A DNA stretch of 6,513 nt from Actinomycetes bacterium (lineage in GTDB: Bacteria; Actinomycetota; Acidimicrobiia; Acidimicrobiales; Acidimicrobiaceae): the NCBI GenBank assembly GCA_021792075.1, contig JAJYVK010000089.1, forward strand, positions 1 to 6,513, read 5' to 3'. Shown here piece by piece: positions 1 to 6,365 of this stretch. The notes below the pieces were generated by a model. That model made no database searches. It was not told where the DNA came from and saw only the letters and a program-made list of their open reading frames with translations. Positions within the stretch are counted from its first letter, which is position 1. Each line of letters begins with the position of its first letter. The translations under genes and the position numbers were made by a program.

Positions 1-2
1 AA

Positions 3-872
3 GCGAAGACCTTTGGCACGCGCCGCAGCGGTGGGGTCTCGAGCGGATCGAACGGAGCTGGTGACGAAGGTCCGTTCCAATTCGAGCCCGCAACCTTTGT
101 CGGCTACGCCAATCCCGCGCCAGCCTTCCCAGGAGCCGCGACACCTCCGTCCATCTACGACGCGACGAATGCCGCCTTCTCCGCAGCCCGCAAACTGTGC
201 CAGGATGGGATTCTCACCGATCCCAAGTATGCGCTATGGACCTACAACGCGGGACTCGTCGGCGTGACGTTCCAGCTTGTGAATGGCACATATACGCCCG
301 TATACAACGACTCCATCTTCGCCGGAAGCTCGGACAATCCTGCTCGATACGTGACCGACGTGCTTGAAAACGCCGCGCTCTACGGCGGAGGAACGATTAG
401 CGGATCAAGCACCATCTCCGTAGCCGGTCTCGCTCCGGGCAGCGGGAACACTGAACTCATGCGCGCAAGGAGCGCACTATGGATGGACTTGTTCGGCAAT
501 GGATTGAGCTGTGAACAAGCACTCCAGACGCCGTGCTGGAACGCAATGCCCACGATCCTCGCCGACTTAGACGGTATAGCGCTTCCTGCTGCACCCTCGG
601 CCATGCGGTCAGACCTGGGCAGCGTTTCAGCCCCGCACGCGGGAGATGTGATCCTGTTCGGCAGTTATGTGACCACCACCGATCCGAAAACCCACCAACA
701 GACGACAACCCTGCAAATCAATAACAACGCCTACGCAGTGATGATCGACTCTTCGTCACACGAGATAGCCTTGGTCGAATCCAAGATCCAAATAGTCAAG
801 CTTTCCGCACCAGTGACCGAGGGCCAGCAGATCGACGGGATGACAGTCCAGATTGTCGGCAGCCCGTTCTAG
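3..872 (+). CDS. Lytic transglycosylase, 3' part (5' end outside window), with divergent C-terminal region
   Basis: The frame is open from base 3 to the TAG at 870-872, giving 289 visible residues; the true start lies left of the window. An internal GTG at 264 is not the start, because the upstream residues carry the best domain match. Residues 23-32 read GPFQFEPATF, 61-69 AARKLCQDG and 81-84 YNAG; these are signatures of SLT/MltB-type lysozyme-fold transglycosylases, which cleave the glycan strand of peptidoglycan outside the membrane. Disulfide-capable cysteines occur at 66, 170 and 178. After about residue 120 the fold changes: HAGDVILFG (212-220) followed by YAVMID (244-249) faintly recalls the GDLVFF...HVGIY part of NlpC/P60 peptidases, but the usual His is absent, so activity there is doubtful. 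Such two-domain hydrolases occur in conjugation and phage modules as well as in housekeeping wall turnover. Transglycosylase call fairly sure; second domain only a resemblance. Confidence 0.8.
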   Translation, partial: AKTFGTRRSGGVSSGSNGAGDEGPFQFEPATFVGYANPAPAFPGAATPPSIYDATNAAFSAARKLCQDGILTDPKYALWTYNAGLVGVTFQLVNGTYTPVYNDSIFAGSSDNPARYVTDVLENAALYGGGTISGSSTISVAGLAPGSGNTELMRARSALWMDLFGNGLSCEQALQTPCWNAMPTILADLDGIALPAAPSAMRSDLGSVSAPHAGDVILFGSYVTTTDPKTHQQTTTLQINNNAYAVMIDSSSHEIALVESKIQIVKLSAPVTEGQQIDGMTVQIVGSPF

Positions 873-1169
873 CTAGGCGAGTTATTTCCATATCATGCAG
901 TCTCGAATGCGCACTTGCCCAACCAGATCCCAACGCACGCCAGTTCAGGCGGAGTTCTCTTCATGCTTCGGGCCATGAGTAAAGAGGCGACCCAGAATCG
1001 GAAGATCCAAATATGCGATGCCCAGTCTTGCAGCCGCCTTATATGGATTGACCATGGCTTTGGCGAGCGCAAGCCCGGTCATTCATGTCCGGGATAGCGA
1101 GTTCGGGAAGTGGATCAGGAACAGCGGCAAGGGGTCGATGCTGTCACACCCAGGTTTTAGAATAACTCC
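873..1169. other. Intergenic stretch upstream of tnpB, no supported gene
   Basis: This 297-base stretch separates the transglycosylase stop from tnpB. The only sizeable frame (915-1097, plus strand) shows no recognisable motif and no good ribosome binding site. No TnpA remnant (HUH and Tyr motifs) is seen on either strand. The left end of the TnpB element should lie here but cannot be fixed. A small inverted repeat, CCCGG (1074-1078) with CCGGG (1089-1093), is the only candidate for a left-end hairpin and is weak. No clear terminator follows the upstream gene. Confidence 0.5.
1158..1163 (+). promoter_or_regulatory. Putative -10 box for leaderless tnpB transcript
   Basis: TAGAAT ends six bases before the tnpB ATG, so transcription would start at or very near the A of the start codon. 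No Shine-Dalgarno-like sequence lies in front of the ATG. The TAG at 1158-1160 is also an in-frame stop, which rules out any earlier start. A clear -35 is not seen. The arrangement fits the leaderless genes common in Actinobacteria, where a TANNNT box sits about seven bases upstream of the start. Confidence 0.45.
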
Positions 1170-2402
1170 ATGAGTATACGCCAGAGGCTATATGCAACCT
1201 CAGAGAAGAAAGAGATCTTACTCAAACACTGCTCCGATGCAAGGTTTGTCTACAACCTCGGTCTCGAGCAGAGAAATCTCTGGCAACCAAGTCGTGCTCA
1301 GAAGATCAACACCGCTACTCAGATGCGCGAGCTTGCCGAGATACGTAAATCCTTCACTTGGCTCGAAGAAGGCTCATCTGTCGTCCAGCAAGCCGCTCTA
1401 AGAGACCTGAACCAGGCATTCCAGAACTGGTGGGCAAAACCCGGCCACTTCTCTCATCCCACTTGGCGGAAAGCCGGACAGAATGAGGGATTCTACATCC
1501 GAGATCTATCGGTCAGAAGGATCAACCGCAGATGGGGCGAGGTGCTGGTGCCTAAAGCCGGATGGGTCAGCTTCAGGCTCACTAAGGCATTCTCAGAGAT
1601 CCAAGCCTCAACTTCAGCCAGAGTAACCCTCGACCGTTCGGGCAGGTGGTACATAAGTTTCACCCAATCCGCCCCATCCCTTGAACGTCACAGTACCGGA
1701 ACCGTGGTCGGCTTGGACATGGGAATAGTCTCAACTGTCACGACTTCGGACGGCAGGCACCTCCATATGCCAAAGCTCCTGAGCCCCGGCGAGGCCCAAC
1801 GTAAGCGCCGGTTGCAGAGAAAGATGGCCAGGCAAAAGAAAGGCTCCAACCGACGAAACCGGACCAAACTCCAAGTCGCCAAGCTTTCTGCCCGAGAAGC
1901 AGATCGGCGCAAGGACTGGATTGAGAAGACCACTACCGATCTAATCCGGCGCTACGACTTCATCGCCATAGAGGACTTGCGAGTCAAGGACATGATCAAG
2001 AGCGCCCGTGGTACCGTTGCGAACCCTGGGAAGAACGTACGCTGGAAGGCTGGTCTGCATCGCTTGATCCAGGGCCAAGCCTGGTCCCTATTCCGCCAGC
2101 GCCTCACCGACAAGGCGGCTAGCGCCACGAGCCCAGTAGTAGTCGTGGCAGTGCCTCCTGAAGACACATCGTATACCTGTCAGCAGTGCGAGAACGTCAC
2201 GAAAAAGAACCGCAAGAGCCAAGCGGTATTCAAGTGCGTTGCCTGCGGTTTCACCGCAAATGCAGATGTAAATGCAGCACAGATCATTCTCGCCGCGGGA
2301 CTCGCGGTCGCAGGACGTGGAGGGACACCGCACGCGAACCCAGCTCAGGCCGACCACAGCGGCCCGATGAAGCGTCAACCCCCAGAAGAAGAAGTGGCAT
2401 GA
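1170..2402 (+). CDS. tnpB: TnpB, RNA-guided DNA endonuclease of the IS200/IS605 family
   Basis: This 410-residue protein matches the usual TnpB length of about 400. The N-terminal helical and wedge part (1-130) carries the family phrases CSDARFVYNLGLEQ (21-34), ALRDLNQAF (76-84) and PTWRKAGQNEGF (97-108). The RuvC nuclease is complete: Asp183 in VGLDMG, Glu268 in AIEDL and Asp366 in ADVNAA. A zinc ribbon (Cys337, Cys340, Cys356, Cys359) sits between the last two. The basic helix RKRRLQRKMARQKKGSNRR (211-229) is typical. In characterised members, TnpB uses an omega RNA made from the element's 3' end to cut DNA next to a transposon-associated motif, helping the element persist. The start is fixed by an in-frame stop 12 bases upstream. 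There is no frameshift or loss of a key residue, so it is probably active. It reads toward the interrupted lysozyme-like gene on the other strand. Confidence 0.93.
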   Translation: MSIRQRLYATSEKKEILLKHCSDARFVYNLGLEQRNLWQPSRAQKINTATQMRELAEIRKSFTWLEEGSSVVQQAALRDLNQAFQNWWAKPGHFSHPTWRKAGQNEGFYIRDLSVRRINRRWGEVLVPKAGWVSFRLTKAFSEIQASTSARVTLDRSGRWYISFTQSAPSLERHSTGTVVGLDMGIVSTVTTSDGRHLHMPKLLSPGEAQRKRRLQRKMARQKKGSNRRNRTKLQVAKLSAREADRRKDWIEKTTTDLIRRYDFIAIEDLRVKDMIKSARGTVANPGKNVRWKAGLHRLIQGQAWSLFRQRLTDKAASATSPVVVVAVPPEDTSYTCQQCENVTKKNRKSQAVFKCVACGFTANADVNAAQIILAAGLAVAGRGGTPHANPAQADHSGPMKRQPPEEEVA

Positions 2403-2471
2403 GCCGCTGGTTTTCGGGAATCCCCTTCCTTGAGGGAGGGGAGGAGGTCAACCGCCTCTGTTGTGCTTCCC
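2300..2471 (+). ncRNA. Predicted omega RNA (reRNA) of TnpB with guide
   Basis: In studied TnpB systems the guide RNA derives from the 3' end of tnpB and the element's right end, and the guide is the flanking sequence just past that end. Here the scaffold should end at TCAA (2451) and the guide should begin at 2452 (CCGCCTCTGTTGTGCTTCCC, 2452-2471). Visible structure includes a long-range stem AGCGGC (2358-2363) with GCCGCT (2403-2408) enclosing the tnpB stop, and the 8-bp hairpin at 2422-2441. The 5' boundary is an estimate from other systems, not seen in the sequence. Confidence 0.6.
2422..2441 (+). repeat. Right-end hairpin of the TnpB element
   Basis: CCCCTTCC pairs with GGGAGGGG (one G-T pair) around a four-base TTGA loop. 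With the following GAGGAGG and TCAA it has the form of IS200/IS605 right ends, which TnpA reads as single-stranded DNA. It would also be the last stem of the omega RNA scaffold. Confidence 0.75.
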
Positions 2472-2525
2472 CTTGTTGGTCACGCATGTCCCCTATCGGT
2501 CGATTTTACACCCCACACAGAGGCG
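2453..2525. repeat. Inverted repeat around the 3' end of the lysozyme-like gene
   Basis: CGCCTCTG (2453-2460) is the exact reverse complement of CAGAGGCG (2518-2525). With one unpaired T the pairing extends by TGTG/CACA, to 2465 and 2514. The right arm lies in the last codons of the minus-strand gene and the left arm begins two bases after the TnpB right end, inside the predicted guide. It could be a terminator for the minus-strand gene, but the 48-base loop is long and no clear T-run follows. Confidence 0.4.
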
Positions 2526-2781
2526 CTGTTTCCCACTTGCTGAACCCGTCCGCGCGAAAGATTCGTAGCGCCACCCGGTACTGTTGCGAGAGCGTCGCCG
2601 CATTGGGGTCTTCCGGATACGCAGGCAGCTTGTACTTCGCCCACATGAATGACTTGATCTGGAACGCCCCTTTAGCGCTCGATACTGGGTTGCTGCGCTG
2701 AATCATGTCCGACGACTCGTGCATGGTTATACAGGCCCAACCAGCGGGAAGGCTTGCGAATCTGACAACCTGGCTGGGCTG

Positions 2782-3168
2782 CTACGCAAAAGAAAGCCCG
2801 CCATAGCTGTACGTCAGGACTGTCGGCTGCACTGCCGGGGCAGCGGGACCCGGCGGGATCTGCTGCGAGATCTGCTGCGAGATCTCGAGTCCAGACGTAG
2901 GCGCACCGGGCTGCGTGGTAGTCGTGGCGGACAGGTCGGTGGCTAATGTCCCGTAAGAGAGCGGCAATGGTGTGGATGCTAGCACGAGCTTCGGTTCGAC
3001 TTTCAGCGCCGACCTTGCCTTCGGTTTGGAATTTGCGGAGGCGCGTGTGGGTTGTTCCACGGATCGCGAAGACGATACGTTCACAAAGTACGGACCGACT
3101 CCATCCAACATCGATAGGCAAACCTGTTTCAGCCAGTCGTCCGAGGTCTCAGTGGTTTCTTCCGGCAT
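2782..3168 (-). CDS. Short product expected without readthrough: linker-only protein of 128 residues
   Basis: This is the stretch actually translated if the TAG at 2782-2784 is obeyed. The start is well supported: AAGGAGGA (3175-3182 on the minus strand) lies six bases before the ATG. The product begins MPEETTETSDDWLKQVCLSM, shows no clear signal peptide or membrane helix, and turns into a low-complexity segment rich in Ser, Thr, Ala, Pro and Gln, with ISQQISQQI about 30 residues before the end. On its own it has no recognisable catalytic domain. It lies 242 bases downstream of nrdJ on the same strand, so its own promoter is likely, but none was identified. Confidence 0.6.
   Translation of the reverse strand: MPEETTETSDDWLKQVCLSMLDGVGPYFVNVSSSRSVEQPTRASANSKPKARSALKVEPKLVLASTPLPLSYGTLATDLSATTTTQPGAPTSGLEISQQISQQIPPGPAAPAVQPTVLTYSYGGLSFA
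2857..2885. repeat. 12-bp tandem repeat, about 2.4 copies, in the linker
   Basis: GATCTGCTGCGA occurs at 2857-2868 and 2869-2880, followed by a partial GATCT at 2881-2885. It is in frame and encodes the ISQQ repeats of the linker on the minus strand. Its length is a multiple of three, so copy-number change by slippage would alter linker length without breaking the frame. Confidence 0.85.
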
Positions 3169-3410
3169 TGGACTTCCTCCTTCTCGGTCGCATTTCGAGG
3201 CACTCAAAAATCTGTGTCGGGGATCATGTATGCGCGAATAACCAACGCGGCGCGAAAACGGATAACCGAAGACGTGGAAGGCTGGAAAAGCGGTCACGTG
3301 GGACAACGTTCGACATCCGCGCTCCCGGCGGTGAGGTCGGAGAACCAAACCGCAGGGACGGGGGGAAACTGTTGCGACGACTGCTCGCCAAAAGAGAGGA
3401 CCGCCCAGAC
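3169..3410 (-). promoter_or_regulatory. Intergenic region between nrdJ and the lysozyme-like gene, with strong RBS
   Basis: The region holds the AAGGAGGA ribosome site (3175-3182) that decides the downstream start at 3168. I see no convincing hairpin terminator for nrdJ and no clear promoter pair. A minus-strand candidate (TTATCC, 18 bases, TTATTC) is poor. The frames that cross this interval on either strand have no recognisable content. Confidence 0.5.
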
Positions 3411-6200
3411 TCACGAGCAGCCGGAACTTTGGCCGCAGCTCGGACAGCAAAAACAGCTTCCGGTTTTCACCATGGGGGTTCCACACTGGTAGCAGAATGG
3501 CGCATCCATGAGCATCGTCTGATGCAACTTGGCGTGCGCATGCGCAACAGCAGCGCCATCGGCACTAGTAGCTCCATCGAGTGTCAGTATGGTGATAGCC
3601 GGGGTACTTTGAGTCTCGAGCGTCGCGCTCCGCTCTTCGGAGGTGTGGATGCCAAGCCCGGCGCGGACATCTTGCTCCAAGTAGTCAATGGCTATCCGGC
3701 GGAAGATGTAGTCGACCAGGCTGGATGCGATGCGCAGATCGGGATCATCAGTGATTCCCGCCGGTTCGAATCGCATATTGGTAAACTTCGATACATACGC
3801 CTCAAGCGGTACGCCATGCTGAAGGCCGAGGCTGATCGCTATTGAAAAAGCGTCCATGACGCCAGCAAGAGTAGATCCCTGCTTAGAAACCTTCGCGAAG
3901 ACCTCGCCCGGCTTGCCATTGTCGTACTCGCCCACGGTCACATAACCCTCTGCCTCGCCCACCCTAAATGCATAGGTCCGCGAACGGCGATGACGCGGAA
4001 GCCTGCGGCGGACCGGGGCGGCAGAAACCTTGCACAACCCGGCTTCGAGTTCGGCGATCTTCGCCCGCAGCTCTTCGGCCTTGCCGTTTGTTGAAGACTC
4101 CGTTCCGCTCGATATCGAACCAGCAGTGGCGCGATCCTCGGAAGCTTCTTTGTTCGTGGTCGACAAAGGCTGAGAAACCTTGCAGTTGTCACGGTACAGC
4201 GCCACCGCTTTCAGCCCCAGCTCCCAGGCTTTCGCGTAGGTGTCCTCAACCTCTTCGACCGTCGCGTCTTCGGGAAGGTTCACGGTCTTCGATATCGCTC
4301 CGGACAGGAATGGCTGAACTGCCGCCATCATCTCTAGATGACCAGAGGGCGCGATGGCGTTGGAGCCCATCGCCGTTGCGAATACGGCCAGGTGCTCAGG
4401 CTTGAGCGAGTCGCTTGAAGAGAGGTCGGTACCCGCTGCGATCTCCGCGGCGATCTCGGATTGCGATTCAGGATCGTATCCAAGGCTTTCCAGGGCACGG
4501 GAAACGCAGCGGATGGGGATAACCATATTTCCTCCACCCACAAGCTTTTTGAAGGACACGAGGGAGAACGCCGGTTCTATCCCCGTGGTGTCGCAATCCA
4601 TTAGGAACGAAATGGTTCCGGTTGGTTCCAAGAGACCGACTTGGGCATTGCGAACTCCGTGGCTGGATGCTAGGTGAAGAGCCCCTCCCCATGCGTCGGA
4701 CGCATCCAGGAACAAGTCAAAAGGTACGAGATCGCGGTCGATCTCCTTAAGCGCATCCTTGTGCATTTCAAGCACGCGAAGCACGGATTCAGAATCCGCC
4801 GAGTATCCCGCGAACGGTCCAAGGCGTGAGGCGAGCTCAGCCGAAGTCTTATAAGCCACTCCGGTCATTAGCGCTGTCAGCGTAGCAGCCAGGGCTCGTC
4901 CTGCATCTGAATCATACGGTAGTCCCAAGGCCATGAGCAAGGCACCAAGGTTGGCGTATCCCAGCCCGAGCTGGCGATATGCACGCGCAGTCTTGGCAAT
5001 GCTTTCCGTCGGATAGTCGCTGTAGCCGACAAGGATGTCTTGCGCCGTGAAGACGAGACTTGCCGCATGCACGAACGATTCCGTGTCGAAAACACCGTCC
5101 TCGCCGAGAAACGCCAGCAAGTTCAAGCTCGCCAGGTTGCAGGCCGAGTTGTCGAGCGAAACATATTCTGAACATGGGTTCGAGCCGTTTATCCTCCCTG
5201 CGTTGGGAGTCGTGTGCCACCTGTTGATCGTCGTGTCGAATTGAAGTCCCGGATCTCCACACTGCCATGCGGCTTCGGCGATCTGGCGGAAGAGGCTCCG
5301 AGCCTTCACCGTCTTGAGCACCGAGCCGTCCGTCACCGCTCGAAGCTCGAAGTCTGCGCCATCCCTAACTGCTCGCATGAACTCGTCGGTGACTCTGACG
5401 GAGTTGTTGGCATTCTGGTACTGGATGGAGAAGCTGTCCTTGCCGTCGAGGTCCATGTCGAAACCGGCATCTCTTAGAGCTCTGGCCTTGCGCTCTTCGA
5501 CCGCCTTGCACCAGATGAACTCCCCGATGTCCGGGTGGTCGATATTGAGAATCCTCATCGCTGCAGCACGCCTGGTCTTGCCACCAGATTTTATGGTTCC
5601 GGCAGACGCATCCGCCCCACGCATGAAGCTCACAGGGCCGGAAGCGGTTCCTCCACCTTTGAGCAATTCCTTCGACGAACGGATCTTGGACAGGTTCAAC
5701 CCGGCTCCCGATCCGCCCTTGAAGATGATCCCCTCTTCCGCGTACCAGTTCAGGATCGAGTTCATGTCGTCGTCGATAGATAGGATGAAACACGCGCTAG
5801 CCTGCTGGGAGACTCCCTCAACCCCGATGTTGAACCATACGGGAGAGTTGAATGAGGCCATCTGGTGAGAGAAGATGTAGCTCAGCTCGTCAGTGAAGAT
5901 CTGCGCCTCCTCCTCGTCTGAGAAGTAGCCTTCCTCCAGCCCTTGCTTGACTATGGATTGCACGACCCTGGCGATGATCTGCACCAGCGAAGCTTCCCGT
6001 CCCTCAGCACCAAGCGCGCCGCGGAAGTACTTCTGTGCCAAGATGGAGGTCGCATTCAGCGACCAGGATTTGGGGACATGCACCCCCTTCTGTTCGAAGG
6101 CCGTCGAGCCGTCGGACTTTATGATGATCACGTCCCTGTGTTCCCACTCTTGATCGGAGTAAGGGTCTGAGGTCCCCTTGGTGAATCGACGAATAAACAT
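3411..6200 (-). CDS. nrdJ: Class II (adenosylcobalamin-dependent) ribonucleoside-diphosphate reductase
   Basis: The 929-residue protein is full length for the large NrdJ type. It reduces ribonucleotides to deoxyribonucleotides in the cytoplasm using a B12-derived radical, with no separate radical-generating subunit and no oxygen need. Key residues align with the Thermotoga enzyme: Cys137 and Cys354 form the redox pair, and NPCSE (341-345) carries Asn341, the thiyl Cys343 and Glu345. The barrel loops PTGTISFLMDCDTTGIEP and KLVGGG are intact. After a charged, low-complexity linker comes the conserved block RTYAFRVGEAEGYVTVGEYD through FTNMRFEPAG. A Cys-rich tail (Cys903, 906, 916, 918, 919, 922, 928) fits the C-terminal zinc or redox-shuttle module. 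The start is supported by AAAAGGAA (6207-6214, minus strand) seven bases ahead of the ATG. No frameshift or key-residue loss was found. The upstream region is unusual (see the repeats and hairpins at 6224-6478). Confidence 0.96.
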   Translation of the reverse strand: MFIRRFTKGTSDPYSDQEWEHRDVIIIKSDGSTAFEQKGVHVPKSWSLNATSILAQKYFRGALGAEGREASLVQIIARVVQSIVKQGLEEGYFSDEEEAQIFTDELSYIFSHQMASFNSPVWFNIGVEGVSQQASACFILSIDDDMNSILNWYAEEGIIFKGGSGAGLNLSKIRSSKELLKGGGTASGPVSFMRGADASAGTIKSGGKTRRAAAMRILNIDHPDIGEFIWCKAVEERKARALRDAGFDMDLDGKDSFSIQYQNANNSVRVTDEFMRAVRDGADFELRAVTDGSVLKTVKARSLFRQIAEAAWQCGDPGLQFDTTINRWHTTPNAGRINGSNPCSEYVSLDNSACNLASLNLLAFLGEDGVFDTESFVHAASLVFTAQDILVGYSDYPTESIAKTARAYRQLGLGYANLGALLMALGLPYDSDAGRALAATLTALMTGVAYKTSAELASRLGPFAGYSADSESVLRVLEMHKDALKEIDRDLVPFDLFLDASDAWGGALHLASSHGVRNAQVGLLEPTGTISFLMDCDTTGIEPAFSLVSFKKLVGGGNMVIPIRCVSRALESLGYDPESQSEIAAEIAAGTDLSSSDSLKPEHLAVFATAMGSNAIAPSGHLEMMAAVQPFLSGAISKTVNLPEDATVEEVEDTYAKAWELGLKAVALYRDNCKVSQPLSTTNKEASEDRATAGSISSGTESSTNGKAEELRAKIAELEAGLCKVSAAPVRRRLPRHRRSRTYAFRVGEAEGYVTVGEYDNGKPGEVFAKVSKQGSTLAGVMDAFSIAISLGLQHGVPLEAYVSKFTNMRFEPAGITDDPDLRIASSLVDYIFRRIAIDYLEQDVRAGLGIHTSEERSATLETQSTPAITILTLDGATSADGAAVAHAHAKLHQTMLMDAPFCYQCGTPMVKTGSCFCCPSCGQSSGCS

Positions 6201-6223
6201 TTTCCGTTCCTTTTGCTATTTCA

Positions 6224-6251
6224 AGCGGGAGCTAATGACCCCGCTCGGGGT
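6224..6251 (-). promoter_or_regulatory. Two mutually exclusive hairpins in the nrdJ leader
   Basis: ACCCC (6238-6242) pairs with GGGGT (6247-6251) around GCTC. Alternatively AGCGGG (6224-6229) pairs with CCCGCT (6240-6245) around a 10-base loop. The two share bases, so only one can form. Both lie 24-51 bases upstream of the nrdJ ATG, just before the ribosome site. This could switch access to the ribosome or could be chance in GC-rich sequence. Confidence 0.4.
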
Positions 6252-6257
6252 TTACGG

Positions 6258-6263
6258 TTTATA
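6258..6263 (-). promoter_or_regulatory. Putative -10 box for nrdJ
   Basis: On the minus strand TATAAA follows ATG in ATGTATAAA; initiation would be near 6251, leaving a leader of about 50 bases. No good -35 is seen at the usual distance; that interval is filled by the 28-bp repeat, so an activator or repressor could act there. Weak call based on one hexamer. Confidence 0.35.
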
Positions 6264-6287
6264 CATATGCGCCATGTGCAAAGATGC
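6260..6287. repeat. 28-bp direct repeat, copy A (nrdJ-proximal)
   Basis: TATACATATGCGC, five variable bases, GCAAAGATGC. Copy B at 6451-6478 is identical in both outer blocks (13 and 10 bases) and differs at all five central bases. Within it CATATGCGC and GCAAAGATG form an imperfect palindrome (6 of 9 pairs) around the variable five, as expected for a dimeric regulator site. It overlaps the putative nrdJ -10 box. Confidence 0.8.
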
Positions 6288-6305
6288 GCGAGTACAGTCG
6301 TTGCA

Positions 6306-6357
6306 CGAGCAGGGGCGCTCGGTTTTTGGGTTCCGCGCGGGATCTGGCCCCTGCTCG
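6306..6357. repeat. Hairpin 1: 11-bp perfect stem, 30-base loop
   Basis: CGAGCAGGGGC (6306-6316) pairs perfectly with GCCCCTGCTCG (6347-6357). The loop carries TTGGGTTCCGCG at 6326-6337, nine bases in, and GATCT at 6341-6345. It is homologous in loop sequence and geometry to hairpin 2 (6366-6419), although the outer stem sequence differs. Confidence 0.8.
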
Positions 6358-6365
6358 CATTTACG

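Larger units (their letters stand above)
1170..2451 (+). mobile_element. Solitary TnpB element (IS200/IS605 superfamily, IS1341-like), left end unresolved
   Basis: The unit consists of one tnpB gene plus a typical right end: a GC-rich hairpin (2422-2441) followed by GAGGAGG and TCAA at 2448-2451. TCAA is a known right-end cleavage tetranucleotide in this superfamily (for example IS608). No tnpA is present, so the element could move only if a TnpA acts in trans. The left boundary lies somewhere upstream of 1170 and was not identified; the start coordinate given is that of the gene. Confidence 0.7.
2506..3168 (-). pseudogene. Rpf/lysozyme-like secreted muralytic protein interrupted by an in-frame TAG
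   Basis: One reading frame runs from the ATG at 3168 to the TAA at 2506-2508, broken only by TAG at 2782-2784. The second part (91 codons) is a lysozyme-fold domain of the transglycosylase-like/Rpf type: WACITMHESSD with candidate catalytic Glu (codon 2716-2718), NPVSSAKGAFQI, a SQQYRVALRIFRADGFSKW segment and the ending CGV. Cysteines near both ends could form the family's disulfide. The first part (128 residues) is a Ser/Thr/Pro/Gln-rich linker ending YSYGGLSFA. The TAG falls at the linker-domain junction and both sides stay in frame, so this is either a recent nonsense mutation or a readthrough product. The TAG is followed by CAG CCC, close to the leaky CAR-YYA context described for viral readthrough; whether that matters in bacteria is unclear. 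No start codon with a ribosome site precedes the second part; its first ATG (2724) lies inside the domain. Confidence 0.72.

Noticed and set aside
915..1097. 60-residue frame on the plus strand upstream of tnpB
   Set aside because: No motif, no ribosome site, and it lies where the element's left end should be; likely a chance frame.
2186..2701. 171-residue plus-strand frame across the tnpB end
   Set aside because: It is frame-shifted relative to tnpB and rich in Arg and Ser; it has no domain and crosses the element boundary.
3169..3486. N-terminal extension of the lysozyme-like gene up to the ATG at 3486
   Set aside because: It would overlap the nrdJ end, reads as unstructured out-of-frame sequence, and the ATG at 3168 has a strong, well-spaced ribosome site.
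2946..3845. 299-residue plus-strand frame overlapping nrdJ
   Set aside because: It runs antisense across the nrdJ 3' end and the intergenic region, with no recognisable domain and Arg/Ser-rich composition; a shadow frame.
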